Assembly (NCBI GenBank): GCA_958296405.1
Contig: OY282519.1
Span: forward strand, 1,534,132 to 1,598,131
DNA: 64,000 nucleotides
Direction: 5' to 3'
Source: an uncultured Pseudomonadales bacterium
GTDB lineage: Bacteria > Pseudomonadota > Gammaproteobacteria > Pseudomonadales > Azotimanducaceae
Part shown: one piece after another, positions 42,952 to 50,443 of the stretch
Numbering within the stretch: position 1 is the first letter of the stretch
How the letters are laid out: every line of letters starts with the position of its first letter
Made by a program: the position numbers and the translations under genes
The notes under the pieces: generated by a model
Told to the model about the DNA's origin: nothing
Seen by the model: only the letters and a program-made list of their open reading frames with translations
The model's database searches: none

Positions 42952-44380
42952 TGTTGTTAGCACATCATCTGTCCGCTTTTGCAGCACATAGATTGTCCGC
43001 TTTCGGAGGGCCTTGGAGGGTCTGTGAAGAAGGCGGCATGGCTGCAGGAGACGAGGATGAGGAGATTCGAGGAGGCGCTGTCGGCGTGGACGGAGAGGCG
43101 GCTGACGCAGGAGGAGGCGGCGGAGTTGCTGGGAGTGTGTCCGCGGTCGTTCCGGAGGTACGTGGACAGGTACCACGAAGAGGGTCTGGAGGGTCTGGCG
43201 GACAAGCGGATGTCCCAGGCGTCGGCCCGGAGCGCGCCGGTGGACGAGGTGGTTCGCCTGGAGGCGCTGTACAAGGAGCGGTACGACGGCTGGTCGGTGG
43301 CGCACTTCCACGAGCGCTGCCGGGAGAGGCACGGCGGAGAGCGGTCCTACACGTGGACGAAGAACCGGCTGCAGGCGGCCGGGCTGGTGTCGAAGGGGCG
43401 CGGGAAGGGGAAGCATCGGAAGCAGCGCGAGCGGACGCCGATGGCGGGTCTGCTGGCGCATCAGGACGGATCGACGCACCGCTGGGTGGAGGGCGCGGTC
43501 TGGGACCTGATCGTGACGCTGGACGACGCGACGACGGAGGTGTACTCCGGGTTCTTCGTGGACGAGGAGGACACTTGGTCGAGCCTGCGCGGGGTTCGCG
43601 AGACGGTGGAGCGCCGCGGGCTGTTCGGCAGCCTGTGGACGGACCGCGGCAGCCACTGCTGGCACACGCCGAAGGCGGGCGGCGGAGTGGACAAGTCGAA
43701 CCCGACGCAGTTCGGGAGGGCGATGCGGGAGCTGGGCATCGAGATGATCCCTTCATGCTCGCCACAGGCGCGGGGGCGTTCGGAGCGCCAGTTCGGAACC
43801 ATGCAGGGGCGGCTGCCGAAGGAGCTGGCGGCGGAGGGCGTCCGCGACATGGAGGCGGCCAACCGATACTTGGAGCAGGCGTTCTGGCCGTCGTGGAACC
43901 AGCGCTTCGCGGTGCCTGCGGCGGAGTCGGGAGACGGCTTCGTCCCGGCGCTGGACGCGGACCTGGACGACATCCTGTGCCTCAAGGAGGACCGCAAGGT
44001 GGCCAACGACAACTGCGTGCGCTACAAGAACCTGCGCCTGCAGATCCCGCCGGGGCCGCACGGCAGGCACCACGTGAGGCGGACGGTGCGCGTCCACGAG
44101 CACTCGGACGGGCGCCTGTCGGTGTTCCACGGGCCGCGGCGGCTGGGCCGCTACGGCGCGGACGGCGCGCCGGCGGCCGGCGCGTGAAGAGGCCGCGCCG
44201 GCTCGGCGCCGCGTTTCCCACCGTCTTCCCACCGCCGCTTTTTTGGGTGGGGGGATCGCGCCCGTGGAAAGACCGTGGAAAACGCTGCTCGGACGGCTGC
44301 CCGAAGGGCTCGTCCGGCCAGTGGGAGAACCGGACAGATGACGTGCTGCCAAAAGCGGACAGATCAATTTGCTATCGACA
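42952..44380 (+). mobile_element. complete insertion sequence, ISNCY/IS1202-like, about 1.43 kb
   Basis: The ends are imperfect inverted repeats: left begins TGTTGTTAGCACATC then ATCTGTCCGCTTTTGCAGCAC; right, read inward, begins TGTCGATAGCAAATTG then ATCTGTCCGCTTTTGGCAGCAC. Inside each end a second TGTCCG copy occurs about 25 nt further in. The element carries one transposase gene with GAG/CTG-rich codon use unlike its surroundings. It is flanked by 17-bp direct repeats with one mismatch. Long target duplications are known in IS1202-like elements. It lies between DUF1244 and lepB without breaking either. Confidence 0.88.
43024..44187 (+). CDS. ISNCY/IS1202-like transposase (DDE type)
   Basis: This 387-aa transposase starts at GTG 43024, after GGAGGG; the frame is open a little further upstream. 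It has an N-terminal helix-turn-helix (RRLTQEEAAELLGVCPRSFRRYVDRY), a second helical region, and an integrase-type DDE core: DLIVTLDDATT (first Asp), SLWTDRGSHCW (second Asp) and QARGRSERQFGTMQGRLPKEL (Glu). The QARGRSER motif is typical of this IS group. The gene is intact, so the element may be active. The C-terminal Arg-rich tail is uncertain. Confidence 0.92.
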   Translation: MKKAAWLQETRMRRFEEALSAWTERRLTQEEAAELLGVCPRSFRRYVDRYHEEGLEGLADKRMSQASARSAPVDEVVRLEALYKERYDGWSVAHFHERCRERHGGERSYTWTKNRLQAAGLVSKGRGKGKHRKQRERTPMAGLLAHQDGSTHRWVEGAVWDLIVTLDDATTEVYSGFFVDEEDTWSSLRGVRETVERRGLFGSLWTDRGSHCWHTPKAGGGVDKSNPTQFGRAMRELGIEMIPSCSPQARGRSERQFGTMQGRLPKELAAEGVRDMEAANRYLEQAFWPSWNQRFAVPAAESGDGFVPALDADLDDILCLKEDRKVANDNCVRYKNLRLQIPPGPHGRHHVRRTVRVHEHSDGRLSVFHGPRRLGRYGADGAPAAGA

Positions 44381-44397
44381 TGGGCTGCGCGCGTTGG
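44381..44397 (+). repeat. right direct repeat flanking the insertion sequence
   Basis: TGGGCTGCGCGCGTTGG directly follows the right inverted repeat and matches the left copy (42935-42951) with one A/G difference. Confidence 0.65.
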
Positions 44398-44443
44398 TTG
44401 ACGGTTTGCCGGGTGCGATGTGTAATCGGCTCGCCTTGGGCGA

Positions 44444-45142
44444 ATGACATTGCCGATGCAAGACAAACTCCGCAAACTCTGGCGCGACTGGCGCGGCTTC
44501 CTGATGTTCGTGGCCGTGATGCTGGTGTTTCGTTCGGCCATTGCAGATTGGAATCAGGTTCCGTCCGGCTCCATGCAGCCCACCATCTTGGCTGGCGATC
44601 GCATCGTGGTGGATAAGCTCGCTTACGACTTGCGGGTGCCGTTCACCCTCACCCGCGTCTCGCATTGGTCGGCGCCGGCGCGGGGCGACGTGGTGACGTT
44701 TCCTTCGCCCTTGGATGACCGGCTGTTCGTCAAGCGCGTCATCGGGGTGCCTCGGGACATCGTGGAACTGCGCCGGAATCGTCTCACGGTGAATGGCGTC
44801 GCCGCCACCTACCAGGCGCTCACGAAAGAGGAAATCGCCGCGCTTCCCATCGACGTCCCGCCGAGCTACGACGTGTTTCGCGAAACCCTGCTCGGCAGCT
44901 CGCGGGTGATCATGGTGCGCCGCTCGCCGCCGCCGGCGTATTCGTCCTTTGGCCCGGTGACCGTGCCGGAGGGTGGCTACCTCGTGCTCGGCGACAACCG
45001 GGACAACAGCGGAGACTTTCGGCGCATCGGCATCGTGTCCAGGGAGCGCGTGTTGGGGCGAGCGCACGCCATCGCCTTTTCGCTGAACTACGACAACTAC
45101 TACCTGCCGCGCTTGCGGCGCTTCTTCACAGACTTGCCGTAG
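44444..45142 (+). CDS. lepB: signal peptidase I
   Basis: This 232-aa inner-membrane protease has one N-terminal helix (residues about 18-35), catalytic Ser43 in VPSGSMQPT, catalytic Lys97 in RLFVKRVIG and the box E motif GDNRDNSGD. It removes signal peptides from secreted proteins. Start ATG 44444; the second in-frame ATG is 4 codons in. It lacks the large extra domain and second helix of E. coli LepB, as in many other proteobacterial forms, and is not next to lepA or rnc. The insertion sequence ends 64 nt upstream and may affect its expression. Confidence 0.95.
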   Translation: MTLPMQDKLRKLWRDWRGFLMFVAVMLVFRSAIADWNQVPSGSMQPTILAGDRIVVDKLAYDLRVPFTLTRVSHWSAPARGDVVTFPSPLDDRLFVKRVIGVPRDIVELRRNRLTVNGVAATYQALTKEEIAALPIDVPPSYDVFRETLLGSSRVIMVRRSPPPAYSSFGPVTVPEGGYLVLGDNRDNSGDFRRIGIVSRERVLGRAHAIAFSLNYDNYYLPRLRRFFTDLP

Positions 45143-45194
45143 CGATTGCTGCCGGTGCGCGGCTGGCTGACGGGCCGGCCGCACATGGCGCGGC

Positions 45195-45452
45195 TCAGCG
45201 CTGCCGCCTTCTTCGAACGGCGCGCAAAGCCCCACCGGCGAGAGCCGCCGCGGCCGCGATGCCAACCACGAACAGGGCGCTGTCGGTGAGGAAGCCGACG
45301 AGTTTATCCACATCGAGGTCTAGCCCCCGCGCCAGCCAGGCGATGGCGAGCAGTGCGGCCAGCGCCGCCGGCAACACCCATCGGACAGACCCGGCCGCCT
45401 TGGCGCGACCATGCCGCGGCTGGCTGCCGTCCGGCTGTGAAGTGCTGGCCAT
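45195..45452 (-). CDS. hypothetical small membrane protein
   Basis: This 85-aa protein has two hydrophobic segments (residues about 25-43, WVLPAALAALLAIAWLARG, and about 58-75) and a basic tail ending RRRRQR. Start ATG 45452 lacks a good ribosome-binding site; the frame is open further upstream. No family was recognised. It is convergent with lepB; an imperfect GC-rich hairpin lies between them (about 45155-45184). Confidence 0.5.
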   Translation of the reverse strand: MASTSQPDGSQPRHGRAKAAGSVRWVLPAALAALLAIAWLARGLDLDVDKLVGFLTDSALFVVGIAAAAALAGGALRAVRRRRQR

Positions 45453-45587
45453 GTGCGGAAGTGCTGTGCCCCCCGATGTGGCTCTACGATGACCGCCATC
45501 AGCCGCCGGCGCAAGGGTTCTGGCACCGCCAACCACGCTTCTTGCGCCATCGTCGATTGCCCGCCAAGCCATGCTATGTTGACTCGC

Positions 45588-47792
45588 ATGCAGCCATCGC
45601 CCGTCGCCAAGCGGATGCGGCATCTCGCCGCGGCCTTGGTGGTGTCATTGGCCGCCCAAAGTGGCGCTGTCGGGCCGCCGCCCACCCCAGCGCAAGAGCC
45701 CGCAGAAGGTGCGCTGCAAAATCGCCTGCCGGGGCATCCAACGGATGTCAAGTCCCCGCCGCCGCCGCAACGCATCCCGCTGCTGCGTGATCCGGCGCGT
45801 GTGCGGGTACCGCCCACCTACCACACGCTGGGCTGCGACTTCGACGGGCTGGCGGAGAAGGTTGGTGCGGCCTTTGTCGCCCATGTCCGTGCGGTGCCCT
45901 TTGATTGCATCTCCGCATTGTTCAGCACCGCGCCCATCGCGACCCGCGTCGCGGTGTTCCGAGAGCCCAACGTCCTCGCTGTGGCGCGGGCTGCGCACCA
46001 ACTCATCGCCGCCTACAACAGAGTCGCCGCGGTGCCCCTAAACAATCTCCTCTATTACTTCCAAGCCGGTGTGTTTGCGGAGTTCCATACGGACGAGTTG
46101 CAGTGGTCGCGGGCAGTGCGGCGCGAGATCTATGCCGTGGTGGGCTCGTTGCTTGCCAATCCGTCCTTCTTCGCCGACGCCAGTCACGAGGCTGGCAATC
46201 TGGTCGTCACCGTCTTCGCTGTGGCGAACGCGCCCGGTGCCCGGCTGCGCTACCTGTCGGCAGCGGTGGATTGGCTGTCGCGCTGGAGTGCTGCTCGGGC
46301 CCAAATCGATGGTCAGCGCCGAGGCGCGGCGGAAGTTTTCGTGTTGGTTTTCGCTTGTCACCCCGAACTGGGCTTTAGGGCCGTCGTGGATGATTTGCCG
46401 ATCATTGCGGATGTGTTCCGCGACATAGCGCTCAGCGAACGGATGCTTGGCACAGATGCGGAGACGATCGCGTCCGATGCAGGAGGCGAACTGGCCCGAT
46501 TCCTCGCCTATGCAGATTTGCCGTGGCGCCCACGCGTGGTGACCGGCGTTCGGCAAATCTTGAACCGCTACGAACCGCTCGGCCTAGGCGCAAGCGTGTG
46601 GGCTGCGACCGCCGGCGCGGCCGTCTTCTACGAACCATGCTCAACGTTCCACATCTGCGAAGAACTCGATGGCTTAGAGCCGGCCGTGCTGAGCGTTGAG
46701 CATCCTTGTGGCGACGGCATCTTCATCCGCGGGCAAGAGTTTGACGCGGATCAACTTGCCGCCGCGTGCGCGGCTCTGCGCCGCACGGAAAGAGTGTTCC
46801 ATTGGCGTTTGAAAACGGGCCGGCAGCCAGTGGCGGACGACCTGACCGCCCGCCACGAGATAGTGGCCTTCGCCAACTACGCCAACTACAGGACATACTC
46901 CAGCTTGTTCTTTGGCAACCCCACTGACAACGGCGGCATCTACTATGAAGGCGACCCAGCGCAGCCGGGCAATGTCTCGCGCCATCTTGGCTATGTGGCG
47001 GACTACCTGCCGGACAAGCCGATCTGGAATCTGGAGCATGAGTATGTGCATCACTTGGATGGGCGCTTCAATTTCCACGGTCCGTTTTGGGACTACCGGG
47101 TCGACACCCACAAGACCGTGTGGTGGATCGAGGGCCTTGCGGAGTATCTCTCGTATCGCGATGACAACGAGGCGGCCATCGCGCTGGCGGAGGGCGGCCC
47201 GCTGCCGCTGGGCGTTGTTGCTGAAGCGACTTACTCCAGTGGCTTGGATCGCGTCTATCGGTGGTCCTATCTGGCAGTGAGGTTCCTGTTCGAGCGGCAT
47301 CCGGAGGTGGTTGCCCAATTGCTCGGCTACATTCGGGTGGGGGACTACGATGGATACTTGAGCTATGTGAATGTCGCGCTGGCCGCCGCACCCGCGGCCC
47401 AGTGGCCGGGTTGGGCGAGCGAAGTGAAGGCATTGCCGGACTATGACGTCGCCGCCATTGAGCTGCCGCTGCCGCGAGAGTTGTCCGTTTTTGACGAGGA
47501 GACAGCCGTGGCGCTGGTGGATGTTGCCAGGGCACATCGCACCGGCCAGGGGATCACCGTGAGCGCGGCTTCCTCCGACCCGGAGGTCGCCACCGTGGAC
47601 GTGGTGGGCAGCAGGCTCACAATCAGTGCCGTGGGCTTGGGCGAAGCGACCATCTCGGTCTCCGTCGGCGACGCTTGGGGCAGAGTGCACCGGCGCATCA
47701 ACTTGGAGGTGACCGGCGATTGCCCGCGTTGGCTGTGCCCCACCATCACGTCAGGCTGGCGCAAGGTTGTGATGGCGCCGTCGGATCAGTAG
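45588..47792 (+). CDS. M9 collagenase-like secreted metallopeptidase
   Basis: This 734-aa protein has a signal peptide (RMRHLAAALVVSLAAQSGA) and a long helical N-terminal activator-like region, then a zinc site HEYVHHLDGRF (His484-His488) followed by WWIEGLAEYLSYRDD, the gluzincin pattern of M9 collagenases. The N-terminal part also shows HEIVAFANYANYRTYSSLFFGNPTDNGGIYYEGDP, as in ColG/ColH-type peptidase domains. A Big2-like Ig domain (residues about 650-720, GITVSAASSDPEVATVDV) is at the end. Start could also be ATG 45576. The UAG stop at 47790 is followed by an in-frame near-copy of the C-terminal residues up to the next gene. Confidence 0.85.
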   Translation: MQPSPVAKRMRHLAAALVVSLAAQSGAVGPPPTPAQEPAEGALQNRLPGHPTDVKSPPPPQRIPLLRDPARVRVPPTYHTLGCDFDGLAEKVGAAFVAHVRAVPFDCISALFSTAPIATRVAVFREPNVLAVARAAHQLIAAYNRVAAVPLNNLLYYFQAGVFAEFHTDELQWSRAVRREIYAVVGSLLANPSFFADASHEAGNLVVTVFAVANAPGARLRYLSAAVDWLSRWSAARAQIDGQRRGAAEVFVLVFACHPELGFRAVVDDLPIIADVFRDIALSERMLGTDAETIASDAGGELARFLAYADLPWRPRVVTGVRQILNRYEPLGLGASVWAATAGAAVFYEPCSTFHICEELDGLEPAVLSVEHPCGDGIFIRGQEFDADQLAAACAALRRTERVFHWRLKTGRQPVADDLTARHEIVAFANYANYRTYSSLFFGNPTDNGGIYYEGDPAQPGNVSRHLGYVADYLPDKPIWNLEHEYVHHLDGRFNFHGPFWDYRVDTHKTVWWIEGLAEYLSYRDDNEAAIALAEGGPLPLGVVAEATYSSGLDRVYRWSYLAVRFLFERHPEVVAQLLGYIRVGDYDGYLSYVNVALAAAPAAQWPGWASEVKALPDYDVAAIELPLPRELSVFDEETAVALVDVARAHRTGQGITVSAASSDPEVATVDVVGSRLTISAVGLGEATISVSVGDAWGRVHRRINLEVTGDCPRWLCPTITSGWRKVVMAPSDQ

Positions 47793-47855
47793 GCGGCAAC
47801 CTTACCTTGGACGTCGCGGGCGGCTTGCCCCACCATCATGTTGGGCTGGCGCAAG
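47736..47855 (+). repeat. imperfect direct repeat, period 90 nt, across the stop of the M9 peptidase
   Basis: TGCCCCACCATCA opens two similar blocks at 47736 and 47826; each continues with GGCTGGCGCAAG and about 15 further similar bases. The period is exactly 90 nt, so the two copies are in the same reading frame, encoding CPTITSGWRK and CPTIMLGWRK. The stop TAG (47790-47792) lies between them. Confidence 0.75.
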
Positions 47856-47917
47856 ACGTTGCTGGTGCCCTGGATCCCTGCGGGGGCAGCCGTCTCCTTA
47901 GCCGCAGCGGACGAAAC

Positions 47918-48964
47918 ATGACCGAGGCCGACCGCATCGCCCACTACCGGAACGTGTTCCACGGGTTCGCGCGTGTGGAAGCCCCCGGCTTGGATTCGCC
48001 GATGTATGCGGAACTGGCCTACGGCGTCTCCTTGGACGACGAGTTGCTCGCGCTCGCCGCGCTGAAGCGGCGCGGCCAACCAGCGCCCAACATGCTCTTC
48101 GCCGCCGCGCAATATCTGCTGCTCCGCGGCGTGGCGCATCCCTTGGCGGCGCACTATCCCATCATCGCCGGCACGCCGCGCCCGCCGGGGCCCGCCTTCC
48201 CCCTCTTCCGGGATTTCTGCCTATCCCATCGCGGGCGCATCGCGGAGTTGCTGCGCGTGCGCAGGACGCAAACCAACGAGGTGCGGCGATGCGCTTGCCT
48301 GTTGCCGGCGCTGGCGCTGGTGGCGAGGGAAGCCGGCGTGCGGCTGGCGCTCTTCGATGTCGGCGCCAGCGCGGGTTTGAATCTGAACTTCGACCGCTAC
48401 GCCTACCGCTTCCAGCGAAACGGCGGCGAGACGCTGCGCTGGGGAGACTCGAACGCGCATGTGCGCGTTGATGCAGAGTTGCGCGGCGACGGCGCCATGC
48501 CACCGCTCCCGCCGGCCATCGAGGTGGCCTCCCGCGACGGCATCGACCTGCATCCGGTGGATGTGCAGGATGCGGATCAGCTGCTTTGGCTGCGGGCGTT
48601 CATCTGGCCAGAGCATGTAGCCCGGCATCAGCGCCTCTTGGACGCGGCCACAGTGCTGCAGCGCAGCCCCGTGCGCCTGCACACGGGGGATGCGGCGGAC
48701 GTGCTGCCGGCATTGCTCAAGACGGTGCCGCCGGAGCACGCCGTGGTGGTCTACTCCACCATCACGCTCTACCAGTTCTCGCCGGAACAACGGCGCCGTC
48801 TGAAGGATGTGCTCAGAGCTGCGAGCCTTGTGCGGACGGTGTGGCAGATCGCCTTGGAGGGCGACGGCACGCCAACGCTTTCGATCACCCGCCACCGCCA
48901 TGGCGAGGCAAGCACCACGGCGCTCGCGAAAGCGTCACCGCATGGCTGGTGGATGGCGTGGTGA
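47918..48964 (+). CDS. DUF2332 domain protein
   Basis: This 348-aa protein matches DUF2332: SPMYAELAYGVSLDDELLALAA, PNMLFAAAQYLLLRG, NEVRRCACLLPALALVAREAG, LALFDVGASAGLNLNFDRYAY and VVVYSTITLYQF. The GASAGLNL motif resembles a Rossmann nucleotide-binding loop, so a methyltransferase-like activity is possible but unproved. Start ATG 47918 overlaps the TGA that would end the M9 peptidase frame if its UAG were read through. It ends shortly before a convergent ATPase gene. Confidence 0.9.
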   Translation: MTEADRIAHYRNVFHGFARVEAPGLDSPMYAELAYGVSLDDELLALAALKRRGQPAPNMLFAAAQYLLLRGVAHPLAAHYPIIAGTPRPPGPAFPLFRDFCLSHRGRIAELLRVRRTQTNEVRRCACLLPALALVAREAGVRLALFDVGASAGLNLNFDRYAYRFQRNGGETLRWGDSNAHVRVDAELRGDGAMPPLPPAIEVASRDGIDLHPVDVQDADQLLWLRAFIWPEHVARHQRLLDAATVLQRSPVRLHTGDAADVLPALLKTVPPEHAVVVYSTITLYQFSPEQRRRLKDVLRAASLVRTVWQIALEGDGTPTLSITRHRHGEASTTALAKASPHGWWMAW

Positions 48965-48986
48965 GGGGCCGGGCGGGCACCAACTT

Positions 48987-50201
48987 CTAAAGCAGCTGCG
49001 AAAGCAGCGTCTGCGCCGGCACCGTTAGCGGCGGGCCCGGCCGGGCGAAGCAATCAGCGTTCACATAGGCTGCTTGCAGCGTGGCCTGAAAGGCAAACGG
49101 CGCGTTCAGTTGCCGCTGGAAATGGGCCAGCGCCGGACTTGGCGATGCGTCCGTGTGCTTCGCTTCCACCAGAAACCACGGTTCCCCATCGCGTACCACG
49201 ACGAAGTCCACCTCGCGCTGGGCTTTGTCGCGCAGGTAGCCGAGCTCGAAGGCGCCGAGGCCCATGTCGTTCCAGCCCTCCACCGCTTTCAGCAGGTGGC
49301 AGGCGATGAAGGTCTCCGTGCGCTGGCCAACATCCGCGATGCCAGCCCAGTCTCGCAGGTGCCACTTGGGTTCTTTGCGCAGCGACCGGGCGACGTTCCT
49401 GTGCCAAGGCCGCAGCAGGAAGCCGTAGTGCAGATCGCACAGCGTTTCCACCCAGCGCCGCACGGTGTCCGCGGCGACGCGGGCCTGCTTGGCCAAGCTG
49501 CCGTAAACCAGCTGTTGGCCGGAGCGTTCGGCCAACACCGCCGCCATCACCTCTAGCTGCCCAAGCTGCTGAATGTTGGTGAGGTCGCGCACGTCTTCGC
49601 GCACCAACTGCTCTTGGCGCAGGGAACGCCAGCGGCGGCTGAAGCGGGCATCGCGGCGCAGGAAGGGCTCCGGAAAGCCGCCATGCCGCCAGAGTGCCGC
49701 CATATTCTCGTCATCCAACTGCCGTGGCGCGCGGATGACTTGGGTGGCATCCGGCAAGCTCGTCTGCGCCGCTTCGGCGATGGAGAACGGATGCATCCGA
49801 TAGCGGAAGTAGCGCCCCATCAGGCTGTCGCCACCGCGCCGATACACGTCCAGCCGGCTGCTGCCGGTGACCGCGATGCGCAGCCGTTCGCCGTGCGTGT
49901 CGAAAAGCCCTTTGAGGAATTGCTTCCAACGCGGAAACTTGTGCAGTTCGTCGAACAGCACCAGCGGCGGCTCCTCAGCGAGCCGGTTCAGCCCCAGCGC
50001 ATCGATCATCCGGGCCGGGCCCGCCAGCACCAGCTCGCGGCCATCCATGTCGTCCCAGTTCACATGGGCATCCGCCAAGCCTCGGCATGTGGTGGTCTTG
50101 CCAACCTGCCGCGGGCCGCTGACAAACGCCATCTGGCGGTTGTCGACGTAGTGCTCCGCGAGCAGCGCAGCGTAGAGTCGGGGCGTGGACATGGCGACCA
50201 T
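48987..50201 (-). CDS. AAA-family ATPase with DUF4143 domain
   Basis: This 404-aa protein has Walker A GPRQVGKTT, Walker B PPLVLFDELHKFPRWKQFLKGLFD and the VTGSSRLDVYRRGGDSLMGRYF motif of the ATPases with C-terminal DUF4143. The C-terminal half contains a restriction-endonuclease-like motif: VDFVVVRDGEPWFLVEAKHT (D-x-E-x-K). Such proteins are widespread, variable between strains and of unclear function. It is probably monocistronic, divergent from prc. An alternative start is ATG 50192. Confidence 0.9.
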   Translation of the reverse strand: MVAMSTPRLYAALLAEHYVDNRQMAFVSGPRQVGKTTTCRGLADAHVNWDDMDGRELVLAGPARMIDALGLNRLAEEPPLVLFDELHKFPRWKQFLKGLFDTHGERLRIAVTGSSRLDVYRRGGDSLMGRYFRYRMHPFSIAEAAQTSLPDATQVIRAPRQLDDENMAALWRHGGFPEPFLRRDARFSRRWRSLRQEQLVREDVRDLTNIQQLGQLEVMAAVLAERSGQQLVYGSLAKQARVAADTVRRWVETLCDLHYGFLLRPWHRNVARSLRKEPKWHLRDWAGIADVGQRTETFIACHLLKAVEGWNDMGLGAFELGYLRDKAQREVDFVVVRDGEPWFLVEAKHTDASPSPALAHFQRQLNAPFAFQATLQAAYVNADCFARPGPPLTVPAQTLLSQLL

Positions 50202-50443
50202 TATTCGCGTAGTCGTAGAATGGTCAAGTCCATGTGACGATGCATCGCCGTTTGGTCATCACGCTGCAAGCGAAACGGCCCTGAGGTAGGTGTGCCGCCG
50301 CCAGCTCGCCATCGGGAGCAGCAGCGCCGACGTGGGTGCGCCCCCTGTTTATTCGCGTAGCCGCCCGCGGTACATTGCGCGTCTCCGGCTTGGGGCGGTG
50401 CATGCGTGTGGGAGATTCGAGTTCGGTGAGTGGCACTCGCGCC

